64,000 nucleotides of DNA, taken from positions 46,605 to 110,604 of the forward strand of contig NZ_NJIC01000012.1 in NCBI RefSeq assembly GCF_013620825.1, read 5' to 3'. This document shows, piece by piece, positions 10,775 to 19,170 of this stretch. This DNA is from Rhodanobacter sp. PCA2 (lineage in GTDB: Bacteria; Pseudomonadota; Gammaproteobacteria; Xanthomonadales; Rhodanobacteraceae). The notes beneath the pieces are model-generated. The model saw only the letters and a program-made list of their open reading frames with translations. It was not told where the DNA came from and searched no databases. Position numbers and translations under genes: made by a program. The stretch's first letter is position 1; each line of letters opens with the position of its first letter.

Positions 10775-11550
10775 AAGCCGCAATCCTCGACTCGGCCCTG
10801 GCCGCCGCCCGCGAAGCCGCCGCCGCCGCCGCCGAGGTGATCCTGCATTACTGGAAGCGCGGCGTGGACGTGGAGATCAAGGGCGACGCCACGCCGGTGA
10901 CGGTGGCCGACCGCGAGGCCGAGCAGGCGATCCGCAAAGTGTTGCGCGCCGCGCTGCCCGAGGCCTCGATCTACGGCGAGGAATACGGCCTCGACGGCGC
11001 GCGCGACGGCCTGCTGTGGCTGGTCGATCCGCTGGACGGCACCAAGAGCTTCGTGCGGCGCACGCCGTTCTTCTCCACCCAGATCGCGCTGATGGACCGC
11101 GGCGAGCTGGTGCTCGGCGTGTCCAGCGCGCCGGTCTACGGCGAGACGATGTGGGCCGGCGCCGGCCAGGGCGCCTGGTTCGAGGGCGAGCGCGTGCAGG
11201 TGGCCGATACCGCCGACATGGCGCAGGCATCGATCTCCACCGGCAACGTGAAGACGCTCACCGGCGATGCGCGCTGGGCCGCGCTGGGCGCGCTGATCCG
11301 CGACAGCAACCGCATCCGCGGCTACGGCGACTTCTGCCACTACCACCTGCTGGCGCGCGGCTCGCTGGACCTGGTGGTCGAGTCGGACGTGAACATCCTC
11401 GACATCGCCGCGCTGGCGGTGATCGTGCGCGAGGCCGGCGGCGTGTTCACCGACCTAGACGGCCGCGCGCCCACGCTGGAAACGCGCAGCGTGCTGGCCG
11501 GCACGCCGGCGATCCATGCGGAAGCGTTGCGGCGGTTCGCCGTCCGCTGA
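10771..11550 (+). CDS. Inositol-monophosphatase-family phosphatase, histidinol-phosphatase-like
   Basis: 259 residues. A Mg-dependent phosphatase of the IMPase superfamily, with the metal sites ADREAEQ, YGEEYG and DPLDGTKSF and the C-terminal motif LDIAALAVIVREAGG. Spacing and the FVRRTPFFSTQIAL segment resemble HisN-type histidinol-phosphate phosphatases more than SuhB, but substrate cannot be fixed by eye; the classical motif has W before the D-x-A-A. The first gene of this cluster overlaps gspN by 4 nt. It is a paralogue of the CysQ gene 600 nt downstream. Confidence 0.82.
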   Translation: MKAAILDSALAAAREAAAAAAEVILHYWKRGVDVEIKGDATPVTVADREAEQAIRKVLRAALPEASIYGEEYGLDGARDGLLWLVDPLDGTKSFVRRTPFFSTQIALMDRGELVLGVSSAPVYGETMWAGAGQGAWFEGERVQVADTADMAQASISTGNVKTLTGDARWAALGALIRDSNRIRGYGDFCHYHLLARGSLDLVVESDVNILDIAALAVIVREAGGVFTDLDGRAPTLETRSVLAGTPAIHAEALRRFAVR

Positions 11551-11602
11551 CGGCCGCTGCGCCGCCCCTGGCCCGGGGCACCGGCCGCTTTCCTCGCCAC
11601 GC

Positions 11603-11608
11603 TACAAT
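11603..11608 (+). promoter_or_regulatory. -10-like TACAAT immediately upstream of nudE
   Basis: TACAAT ends six bases before the nudE ATG at 11615. Transcription from this -10 would begin at or next to the A of the start codon, giving a leaderless mRNA; the absence of any ribosome binding site between 11590 and 11614 agrees. I see no good -35 hexamer, so the promoter call rests on the -10 element and spacing. Confidence 0.45.
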
Positions 11609-11614
11609 CACCCG

Positions 11615-12172
11615 ATGCCCAAGCCGCCCATCATCCACGCCACGCGCGACGTCGAGCACAGCCGCTTCCTGCGGCTGGAACAGGTCGATCTGGAATTCTC
11701 CAACGGCGAGCGCCGCACCTACGAGCGCATGAAACCCGGCGGCCTCGGCGCGGTGGTCATCGTGCCGATGCTGGACGACGAAACCGTGCTGCTGGTGCGC
11801 GAGTACGGCGTGGGCCTGGAACGCTACGAGCTGGGCCTGCCCAAGGGCCGGCTGGACCAGGACGAGACCGCCGAGCAGGGCGCCAACCGCGAGCTGAAGG
11901 AAGAGGTCGGCTACGGCGCGCGCAAGCTCAAGATCCTGCACAACCTGTCGTTGTCGCCGTCCTACATGACCCACATGGCGCACGTGGTGCTGGCGCAGGA
12001 TCTCTACCCCGAACGCCTGCCCGGCGACGAGCCGGAACCGCTGGACGTGGTGCCGTGGAAGCTGGCCGACCTGCACACGCTGGTCGCGCGCGACGACGTC
12101 ACCGAGGGCCGCTCGATCGCCGCGCTGTTCATGGCGCGCGAATACCTCGCCGGGCGGATGAAACTGTCGTGA
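11615..12172 (+). CDS. nudE: ADP compounds hydrolase NudE (Nudix)
   Basis: 185 residues. NudE hydrolyses ADP-ribose, Ap3A and NADH-type ADP compounds. A complete Nudix box runs GRLDQDETAEQGANRELKEE followed by VG, near residues 87-109. The rest matches the NudE family (RKLKILHNLSLSPSYMTHMAHVVLAQDLYPERL). The ATG at 11615 has no Shine-Dalgarno; instead TACAAT ends seven bases upstream, a layout typical of leaderless transcripts. It overlaps cysQ through GTGA. Confidence 0.92.
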   Translation: MPKPPIIHATRDVEHSRFLRLEQVDLEFSNGERRTYERMKPGGLGAVVIVPMLDDETVLLVREYGVGLERYELGLPKGRLDQDETAEQGANRELKEEVGYGARKLKILHNLSLSPSYMTHMAHVVLAQDLYPERLPGDEPEPLDVVPWKLADLHTLVARDDVTEGRSIAALFMAREYLAGRMKLS

Positions 12173-12990
12173 GCACGCCGTTCGAACATCCACTGCTGTG
12201 GCGGATCGGCGCGCTGGCGCGACGCGCGGGCGACGCGATCCTGGAGGTCTACCGCCAGGACTTCGACGTCGAGCTGAAGGACGACCGCTCCCCGCTCACC
12301 GCCGCCGACCTTGCCGCGCAGAACGTGATTGCCGAAGGCCTGGCGGGGATCGAACCCGCGCTGCCGCTGGTGTCCGAGGAGGCCAGCCAGCAGCCGTGGG
12401 AACAGCGCCGCACGTGGGCGCGGCACTGGCTGGTCGATCCGCTGGACGGCACGCGCGAGTTCGTGAAGCGCAACGGCGAGTTCACCGTCAACATCGCGTT
12501 GGTGGAACGGCACGAACCGGTGCTGGGCGTGGTGCTGGCCCCGGTCACCGGCGACCTCTACGTCGCCGCGCGCGGCACCGGCGCGTGGTGGCAGGCGCAG
12601 GAAGGCGGCGACTGGGAGCGCATCGGCACGCGCACGCTGGCGCAGCCGGCGATCGTGGCCGGCAGCCGCTCGCACGGCGGCGCGCAGGCAGAAACCCTGC
12701 GCCGCCTGGTCGGCGCCGACTACAGCCTGCAGCCGCTGGGTTCCTCGCTGAAGTTCTGCCTGCTCGCGCGCGGCGCCGCCGACATCTACCTGCGTCGTGG
12801 CCCCACCAGCGAATGGGACACCGCCGCCGCGCAATGCGTGCTGGAGGAAGCGGGCGGCGCCGTGCTGGACCTGCACGGCCAGCCGCTGCGCTACGACCGC
12901 GGCGAATCGCTGCTCAACCCCGAGTTCGTCGCGGTGGGCGACGCCAGCCTGGACTGGCCGGCCAAGCTGCGCGACGCCGGCCTGCCATGA
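12169..12990 (+). CDS. cysQ: 3'(2'),5'-bisphosphate nucleotidase CysQ
   Basis: 273 residues from a GTG start that overlaps the nudE stop (GTGA). CysQ dephosphorylates PAP to AMP, clearing the by-product of sulfate assimilation. Metal-binding motifs: DDRSPLTAAD, LVSEEAS, DPLDGTREF and the C-terminal SEWDTAAAQCVLEEAGGAV. The T-R-E-F after DPLDG and the WDTAAAQ motif are characteristic of CysQ. The gene following is mazG with an ATGA overlap, so three nucleotide-cleaning enzymes are translationally coupled. Confidence 0.94.
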   Translation: MSTPFEHPLLWRIGALARRAGDAILEVYRQDFDVELKDDRSPLTAADLAAQNVIAEGLAGIEPALPLVSEEASQQPWEQRRTWARHWLVDPLDGTREFVKRNGEFTVNIALVERHEPVLGVVLAPVTGDLYVAARGTGAWWQAQEGGDWERIGTRTLAQPAIVAGSRSHGGAQAETLRRLVGADYSLQPLGSSLKFCLLARGAADIYLRRGPTSEWDTAAAQCVLEEAGGAVLDLHGQPLRYDRGESLLNPEFVAVGDASLDWPAKLRDAGLP

Positions 12991-13793
12991 GCGACGCCGC
13001 GCACCACGGCCTCGACCAGCTGCTGGCGATCATGGCGCGTCTGCGCGACCCCGAACGCGGCTGTCCGTGGGACGTGCAGCAGGACTTCGCCAGCATCGCG
13101 CCGTACACCATCGAGGAAGCCTACGAGGTGGCCGACGCGATCGACCGCGGCGACTTCGACGACTTGCGCGACGAACTCGGCGACCTGCTGCTGCAGGTGG
13201 TGTTCCACGCGCAGATGGCGGCCGAGCAGGGCCGCTTCGACTTCGCCGACGTGGCGCAGGCGATCAGCGCCAAGATGGTCCGCCGCCACCCGCACGTGTT
13301 CGGCGACGTGCGCTACGCCGACCTGGACGCGCAGAAGCAGGCCTGGGAGGAATTGAAGGCCGCCGAGCGCGCCGCCAGGGGCGAGGCGCCGGATGCCAGC
13401 GCGCTGGCCGGCATCTCGCGCGGCCTGCCGGAGTGGAAGCGCGCCGCCAAGCTGCAGCAGCGCGCCGCCACCGTGGGCTTCGACTGGCCGGATCACCGCC
13501 CAGTGCTGGACAAGCTGGCCGAGGAGATCGACGAGGTGCGCGCCGAGTTCGACGCGGGCGCCGATCCGGCGCGGCTGGAGGACGAGATCGGCGACGTGCT
13601 GTTCGTGGTGGCGAATCTCGCCCGGCACGCCGGCGTGGATTTCTCGCGCGCGCTGCGCCATGCCAACGCGAAGTTCGAACGACGCTTCCGCCGCATGGAA
13701 CAGTTCGCCGCCGAGGCGGGCGGCACGCTGGCGGAACACGACCTGCCCGCGCAGGAGCGCCTGTGGCGGCGCGTCAAGCAGGACGAGCGCTGA
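12987..13793 (+). CDS. mazG: Nucleoside triphosphate pyrophosphohydrolase MazG
   Basis: 268 residues. MazG converts (d)NTPs to (d)NMPs and pyrophosphate and affects ppGpp levels under starvation. Two MazG domains are visible: the N-terminal one with CPWDVQQDFASIAPYTIEEA and the metal-binding DELGDLLLQVVFHA, and the C-terminal one with EEIDEVRAEF and EDEIGDVLFVVANLARH. Length and ending (ERLWRRVKQDE) match the family. It starts inside the cysQ stop (ATGA). Confidence 0.95.
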   Translation: MSDAAHHGLDQLLAIMARLRDPERGCPWDVQQDFASIAPYTIEEAYEVADAIDRGDFDDLRDELGDLLLQVVFHAQMAAEQGRFDFADVAQAISAKMVRRHPHVFGDVRYADLDAQKQAWEELKAAERAARGEAPDASALAGISRGLPEWKRAAKLQQRAATVGFDWPDHRPVLDKLAEEIDEVRAEFDAGADPARLEDEIGDVLFVVANLARHAGVDFSRALRHANAKFERRFRRMEQFAAEAGGTLAEHDLPAQERLWRRVKQDER

Positions 13794-13901
13794 ATCCGCG
13801 CGGCCGCCGCTGATTGCGGGGATCAAACAGGCGACGGGCTTGCAACCTTTTGCCCGCGGCCCGCATCAGAGCTGGTTGACACACCTCGAAGGAGTTCCGC
13901 C

Positions 13902-14675
13902 ATGCGCCGTACCGCGTTTGCCCTGCTGCTGCTCGCCCCGCTGTCCGCCTTTGCCGCCAGCCAGTGCGCCCACGAGTCCCCGCGCAACCTGCGGCTGGAC
14001 CTCAACGGCGTGCGCGGCGTGCAGATCGACGTCAACAGCTTCGACCTGCACCTCGACGGCACGCCCGGCGCGACGCAGCTGGTGGTGAACGGCCGCGCCT
14101 GCGCCTCGGACGCGGCGGCGCTGGACAAGCTGCAGATCACCCAGCGCCGCGACGGCGACCAGCTCATCATCGAGCTGGGCGGACAGAAAACCTACTCGTT
14201 CATCCAGTTCGGCAACTCCCACGCGAGCCTCGAAGCGAACGTGCAGTTGCCGCCGGACGTGCCGGTGACCGTGCGCGTGGGTTCCGGCGACGCCACCGTG
14301 TCCGGCCTGCAGCAATTGCGCAGCATGGTGGGCTCGGGCGACCTGCACGTGGGCAGGATCGCCGGCGCGTTCAGCACCAGCGTCGGCTCGGGCGACGTGG
14401 ACGCCAGCGATGTCGGCAGCCTGCAGGCCGGCTCGGTGGGTTCGGGCGACCTCAAGGTGAGCGGCGTGAAGGGCGACGCGAAGGTCGGCAGCATCGGCTC
14501 CGGCGACGTGACCCTGCGCAACGTCGGCGGCAACGTGCACGTGGACACGCTGGGCTCGGGCGATCTGGGCGTGCACGGCGTGGGCGGCGATTTCAGCCTG
14601 GGCGCCAAGGGCAGCGGCGACGTCAGCCGCAGCGACGTGAAGGGCAAGGTCAGCGTGCCGCGCGACGACGACTGA
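13902..14675 (+). CDS. Secreted GIN-domain-like protein with seven GSGD repeats
   Basis: 257 residues with a signal peptide (MRRTAFALLLLAPLSAFAAS). Residues 20-125 are beta-rich (VQIDVNSFDLHLDG, GDQLIIELGG). From about 126 the protein is seven repeats of 17-19 residues, each carrying G-S-G-D followed by a short strand, ending KVSVPRDDD. This is the pattern of DUF2807/GIN 'head' domains, predicted right-handed beta-helices on the outside of the cell or in the periplasm; function is unknown. A GGAG lies upstream of the ATG at 13902. The repeats also exist at DNA level. Confidence 0.75.
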   Translation: MRRTAFALLLLAPLSAFAASQCAHESPRNLRLDLNGVRGVQIDVNSFDLHLDGTPGATQLVVNGRACASDAAALDKLQITQRRDGDQLIIELGGQKTYSFIQFGNSHASLEANVQLPPDVPVTVRVGSGDATVSGLQQLRSMVGSGDLHVGRIAGAFSTSVGSGDVDASDVGSLQAGSVGSGDLKVSGVKGDAKVGSIGSGDVTLRNVGGNVHVDTLGSGDLGVHGVGGDFSLGAKGSGDVSRSDVKGKVSVPRDDD

Positions 14676-14711
14676 GCCCCGATTTCGCGCGAACGCAAGC
14701 TTGGGCGGCAG

Positions 14712-15845
14712 CTACCCCAGCCACCGCCACGCCAGGTACGCCAGCGGCGCGCACACCAGCAGGAACGGCAGCGACACGCGATGGAACAGCCGCAGGCCTT
14801 GCGGCTGTTTCGCCAGCCGCAGCGCGATCAGGTTCGCCAGCGAACCGGTCGCCAGCCCGAAGCCGCCCACGTTCACCGCCACCGCCAGTGCGATGGCGTC
14901 GTGCGCGCGGTCCAGCAGCAGCACGGTGGCCGGCACGTTGCTGATCAATTGCGAGGCCACGATGCCGCTGGCGTACAGCGTCAGCGGACGGTCCAGCGCC
15001 AGCCGGTCGAGTCCGTGCCGGATCGGCGGCAGTTCGGCGAAGTGCCCCAGGCCCAGGAAGATCGCGGCGAAGGTGGCGAGCAGCAGCCAGTCGATGCGCG
15101 CCAGGCTGCGCCGCGCCAGCAGCGCGAACGCCAGCACCAGCAGCAGGGCGCCGGGCACGGCATGGCCGTATTCCATCGCCAGTACCATCGCCGCCAGCGC
15201 GATGATCGAGCCGGTGGCCAGCGGTGTGGCCACGCGGTGGCCGTCCACCTGCGCGGCGCGCAGGCTCACCGGGCCTTTCGGCAGCCACGCCAGCGTGAGC
15301 GCGGCCACCAGCGCGAACATCACCGCCGCCGCCGGTAGCATCGCCAGCACGAAGCGCGCGAACGGCAGTTGCGCGTGCTGCCACAGCAGCAGGTTCTGCG
15401 GATTGCCGATCGGGCTCAGCGTGCTGCCGGCATTCACCGCCAGCGCTTCCAGCACCGCCATGCGCGCCACCGGCAGGTTGGAGATGCCGCCGATCCCCAG
15501 CGTCAGCGGCACGATCAGGAACAGGCTCACGTCGTTGGTCAGCACCATCGCCAGCAAGGCGGTGCACGTCACCAGCAGCAGGCCCAGCCCACGCAGCGTG
15601 TGCGTGCGCGCCACCAGTACGCCGGCCGCGTGCTGCACCAGCCCGCTGTCGCGGATGCCCTGGATCGCCACCAGCAGGCCGAGCAGGCCGGCCAGCGTGG
15701 GCAGTTGCAGCCAGCGCCGGTAGCTCGTCGCCGGTTGCGGATCGAGCAGCGCCAGCGCGATGGCGAGCATCGCGAACAGCAGCAACAGCCATTCGCTCTT
15801 CAGCCGTTCCTGCCAGCCGCTGCGTGGAGGAGCGGCTTCGCTCAC
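14712..15845 (-). CDS. SLC13/ArsB-like anion transporter family protein
   Basis: About 377 residues from a GTG at 15845 (VSEAAPPRSGW); in-frame GTG at 15863 and TTG at 15881 are alternatives and none has a clear ribosome site. Some ten hydrophobic helices and the two re-entrant motifs of the ion-transporter superfamily are visible: LAVNAGSTLSPIGNPQNLLLW and SQLISNVPATVLLLDRAH, followed by GFGLATGSLANLIALRLA. This resembles E. coli YbiR and CitMHS/ArsB relatives. Substrate unknown. It lies downstream of the glutathione S-transferase gene on the same strand. Confidence 0.75.
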   Translation of the reverse strand: MSEAAPPRSGWQERLKSEWLLLLFAMLAIALALLDPQPATSYRRWLQLPTLAGLLGLLVAIQGIRDSGLVQHAAGVLVARTHTLRGLGLLLVTCTALLAMVLTNDVSLFLIVPLTLGIGGISNLPVARMAVLEALAVNAGSTLSPIGNPQNLLLWQHAQLPFARFVLAMLPAAAVMFALVAALTLAWLPKGPVSLRAAQVDGHRVATPLATGSIIALAAMVLAMEYGHAVPGALLLVLAFALLARRSLARIDWLLLATFAAIFLGLGHFAELPPIRHGLDRLALDRPLTLYASGIVASQLISNVPATVLLLDRAHDAIALAVAVNVGGFGLATGSLANLIALRLAKQPQGLRLFHRVSLPFLLVCAPLAYLAWRWLG

Positions 15846-15891
15846 CGGCGGGCGTCCCGCCACGATGCACGCCTGGCGCAAGGCGGACGAT

Positions 15892-16521
15892 TCACCACTC
15901 CGTGAGGCCTTCCACCTCGTACAGCTTCTTCCAGCTGGGCCGTGCGCGCACCCGGTCGGCCAGCCGTTTCAGCGCGGGCCATTCGGTGGCTGGGCGCGGC
16001 ATGTTGCGCGACCAGCGCATCAGCATGGTCAGCAGCAGGTCCACGCCCGAGAACTCCTGGCCCAGCAGCCAGGGACCGTGCGCCGCGAGCTGCGCGTCCA
16101 GCAGGTCCCAGACGCCCTCGATCTTCCGCTGCACGGCGTGCTTGACCGCGGAATCGTGTTCCTCCGCGCCGAGGTCGGCCGGATAGAACCACAGCCGGTA
16201 GCTGGACATCAGCGTGTTGCTGAGGAACACCGCCCATTGCAGCCACGCCTCGCGTTCGGGCGTGCCGGGCGGCGGGATCAGCTTCGCCTCGGGGTGGCGT
16301 TCGGCCAGCATCTGCAGCAGCGCGACCGATTCCATCCGCGGGCGGCCGTCGATCACCAGCGTGGGCACCACGCCGCGAGGATTGAGCTTGAGGTATTCGG
16401 GGCCGTGCTGTTCGTCCCGGTCGAAATCGACCAGACGCAGCTCGTGCGGCGCGCCGATTTCCAGCAGCGCAAGATGCACCACCATGCTGGCGCTGCCGGG
16501 CGAGTAGTAGAGCGTGTACAT
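15892..16521 (-). CDS. Glutathione S-transferase family protein
   Basis: 209 residues. The N-terminal thioredoxin-fold domain carries MYTLYYSPGSASMVVHLALLEIG, the VVPTLVIDG cis-proline segment and MESVALLQMLAERHP, the usual glutathione-binding ESxA-type motif (here E-S-V-A). The C-terminal helical domain has SGVDLLLTMLMRW. The start has GGAGG eight bases upstream. GSTs conjugate glutathione to electrophiles or reduce peroxides; substrate not predictable. Confidence 0.9.
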   Translation of the reverse strand: MYTLYYSPGSASMVVHLALLEIGAPHELRLVDFDRDEQHGPEYLKLNPRGVVPTLVIDGRPRMESVALLQMLAERHPEAKLIPPPGTPEREAWLQWAVFLSNTLMSSYRLWFYPADLGAEEHDSAVKHAVQRKIEGVWDLLDAQLAAHGPWLLGQEFSGVDLLLTMLMRWSRNMPRPATEWPALKRLADRVRARPSWKKLYEVEGLTEW

Positions 16522-16566
16522 GCGACCTCCGCGGGGGAATGGGTTTCGGCGATGGTGAGGGTTCGC

Positions 16567-19050
16567 TCACCCTTCCCGCAACAGCCGCATCGGCGAGGTG
16601 CGCGTCACCTTGCGCGTGCCTGCCAGCCCCAGCAGCATCACCACGAAGGCGCAACCCAGCGCGCCCAGCGCCAACGGCCACGAGGGCGGCAGGAAGCCCT
16701 CGATATGAAACACGGTACGCCCCAGCCACAGGCCGGCGACCGCCGCGCCGAAGGCGGCGGTGAGGCCGGCGATCAGGCCCAGCAGGGCGAACTCGCAGGC
16801 GGCGGCCACGCGCAACTGCGCGCGGCGCGCGCCCAGCGTGCGAAGCAGCGCCGCCTCATGGCGGCGTTCGGCGGCGCTGGCAGCCAGCGAGGCGGCCAGC
16901 ACCAGCGCGCCGGCGAGCAGGCTGAAGCCCAGGATCCAGCGCACCGCGCCGCCCACGCGGTCGACGATCTGGCGGATGCGGTCGAGCAGGTCGTCCACGT
17001 CCACCAGGCTGAGGTTGGGGTAGTCGCGCGACAGTTGCGCCATGGCCCGGGCGTGGCCGCGCGGCAGGTGGAAACTGGCCAGCCAGGTGTGCGGCAGCGC
17101 GTCGGCATGCGCGGGATCGAGCAGCAGGAAGAAGTTGACCCGGAACGAGGTCCAGTCGACCTGGCGGAAACTGGTCACCGTCGCGGCCACGCGCCCTTCG
17201 CCCACGTCGAAGCTCATCGTGTCGCCCAGCTTCAGCGCGAACATGTCGCGCCACATGCGATCCACGGATACCTCGGCCTGCGCCGGATGCGCATCGAACC
17301 AGCGGCCGTCGATCACCCGGTTCGCGGGCGGCAGCGCGTCCGCCCAGGACAGGCGCAACTGGCGGTCGGCCCATTCCTTCGCCCGCGGATCGGCGAAGTG
17401 CCGGCTGTCGATGGGCTGGCCGTTGATCGCGGTGAGCTTGCCCACCGCCAGCGGCATCATGTTGAGCTGGTCGGCGCCGATGCGGGCGAGCGCCTGCGCG
17501 AACGCGGGTTGCTGGTCGTCCTGCAGGTTCAGCGCGAACCAGTTCGGCGTATCGACCGGCAGCTCGCGGCGCCAGCCGTCCAGCAACGCAGGCGCCACCA
17601 CCGACAACAGCAGCAGGGCGGCGAGGCCCAGGCTCAATGCGGTGGCCTGCACCACGCTGAGTCCGCGCCGCCGCGCCAGCGCGGCCAGGCCCAGCCGCAG
17701 CGCGGGATGCGCGCCCGGCGCCACGCGCCGCGCCAGCCACAGCAGCAGCGTGGCGAGCAGCGCTGCCACCAGCGCCACGCCCGCGAGGCTGGCGGCGAGG
17801 ATGCCGGCGAGCTTCAGCGAGCCGCTCTGGCTCCAGATCAGCGCCAGCGCCACCAGCGCGGGCAGCAGGTACAAGCCGTCGAAGCGGCGCGGCTTGCGCG
17901 CCAGGCTCTCGCGGAACACCGCCACCGGGGCGACCTCGGCCAGTCGCAACAGCGGCGGCAGCGCGAAGCCGGCCAGCACCGCCACGCCCATCGCCGCGGC
18001 AATCAGCGCGGGCAGCAGCGGCAATACAGTGGGCACGCCGCCGAACAGCGTGCTGGCGAACTGCCACGCGAGTTGCGCCGCACCCAGCGCGAGCAGGGCG
18101 CCGGCCAGCGCCACCGGCAGCGCCAGCGCGGCCAGCGTGAGCAGCAGCAGGCCCAGCACGCGTCGGCGCGGCGTGCCCAGCGCGCGCAGCAAGGCCACCT
18201 CGGGCGTCTTGCGTCGCGCATAGCGCTGCGCGGAAAGCGCGATCGCCACGCCGGCCAGCAGCGCGGCCAGCAGCGCAGTGAGATGCAGGAAGGCGCCCGC
18301 GCGGTCGAACGCCGTGCGCATGCGCTCCTGGGTCTGTTCCGGCGTGAGCAGTTCCACGCCCTGCGGCAGGGTCTGCTGCTGCGCCCAGCTGCGCCAGCGC
18401 TGCACGGCCTCCGGCGCGCCTGCCAGCAGCAGGCGATACCGCGCCCGGCTGCCCACGCCCAGCAGGCCGGCCTGTTCGGCGTCGGCAAGGCTCATCAACG
18501 CGCGCGGCGCCAGCGCCACCAGCGCGCCGCCGTCGGGCTGCTGCACCAGTTCCGCCGCGATGCGCAGTTCCTTGCCGCCCAGTTGCAGCGTGTCGCCCAC
18601 CTTGAGCGAGAGCGACACCAGCGCGCGGTGGTCCAGGTACGCCGTGCCGGCGGCCGGACCGTGGCCGTTGCGCTGCCGCCCTTGCGCATCCGCCAGCACC
18701 AGCTTGCCGCGTAGCGGGTATGCGCCGTCGGTGGCCTGCACGTCCAGCAACTGGCTGCGGTCGTGGGCGAACGCCACGCTGGGAAAGCCGGCGTCATGGC
18801 TGAGCGCCAAACCGTCCCGCCGCGCCTGATCGGCAAACGCGGCCGGCACCGCCTGCGGTGCCGAGACGCCGATGTCGCCGCCGATCAGCTCTGCGGCGCT
18901 GGCGAGGATGCCGCGCTCCACCCGCGTCGCCAGCGTCGCCACCACGCCCAGCGCCAGCACCGCCAGCAGCAGCGAGCCGGCCAGCGTGCGCAGTTCGGGG
19001 AGGCGCCATTCGCGGCGCAGGTTGCGGAGCGCAATACGCAGGAGTTTCAT
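16567..19050 (-). CDS. ybbP: ABC transporter permease, YbbP/FtsX type
   Basis: 827 residues. Large inner-membrane permease with two FtsX-type domains: a first helix (LLLAVLALGVVATLATRV), a long periplasmic MacB-like domain, a helix bundle (about 250-480), a second periplasmic domain, and three C-terminal helices ending RTSPMRLLREG. Homologues pair with the ATPase YbbA, next to the tesA thioesterase gene. The start at 19050 (MKLLRIALRNLRREW) has CAGGAG-like sequence nearby and fits the family; upstream 17 codons do not. The ATPase gene lies upstream but 811 bp away, separated by a repeat element. Confidence 0.9.
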   Translation of the reverse strand: MKLLRIALRNLRREWRLPELRTLAGSLLLAVLALGVVATLATRVERGILASAAELIGGDIGVSAPQAVPAAFADQARRDGLALSHDAGFPSVAFAHDRSQLLDVQATDGAYPLRGKLVLADAQGRQRNGHGPAAGTAYLDHRALVSLSLKVGDTLQLGGKELRIAAELVQQPDGGALVALAPRALMSLADAEQAGLLGVGSRARYRLLLAGAPEAVQRWRSWAQQQTLPQGVELLTPEQTQERMRTAFDRAGAFLHLTALLAALLAGVAIALSAQRYARRKTPEVALLRALGTPRRRVLGLLLLTLAALALPVALAGALLALGAAQLAWQFASTLFGGVPTVLPLLPALIAAAMGVAVLAGFALPPLLRLAEVAPVAVFRESLARKPRRFDGLYLLPALVALALIWSQSGSLKLAGILAASLAGVALVAALLATLLLWLARRVAPGAHPALRLGLAALARRRGLSVVQATALSLGLAALLLLSVVAPALLDGWRRELPVDTPNWFALNLQDDQQPAFAQALARIGADQLNMMPLAVGKLTAINGQPIDSRHFADPRAKEWADRQLRLSWADALPPANRVIDGRWFDAHPAQAEVSVDRMWRDMFALKLGDTMSFDVGEGRVAATVTSFRQVDWTSFRVNFFLLLDPAHADALPHTWLASFHLPRGHARAMAQLSRDYPNLSLVDVDDLLDRIRQIVDRVGGAVRWILGFSLLAGALVLAASLAASAAERRHEAALLRTLGARRAQLRVAAACEFALLGLIAGLTAAFGAAVAGLWLGRTVFHIEGFLPPSWPLALGALGCAFVVMLLGLAGTRKVTRTSPMRLLREG

Positions 19051-19170
19051 CGCTGCGCTCCGGGGGACGTATGCGCGACGTTTGGCGCGGGTTGGGTGCA
19101 CGCTCCGTTTTCTTCGTGCTCGATGGTTGGAGCGGGGTTGGTTTTTTCTGTCGCGCAGGCGTGGGTTTCA

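Noticed and set aside
15760..18714. 984-codon plus-strand open frame
   Set aside because: It lies antisense to the GST and YbbP genes, is rich in R, Q, H and A, and has no domain; high GC produces long shadow frames.
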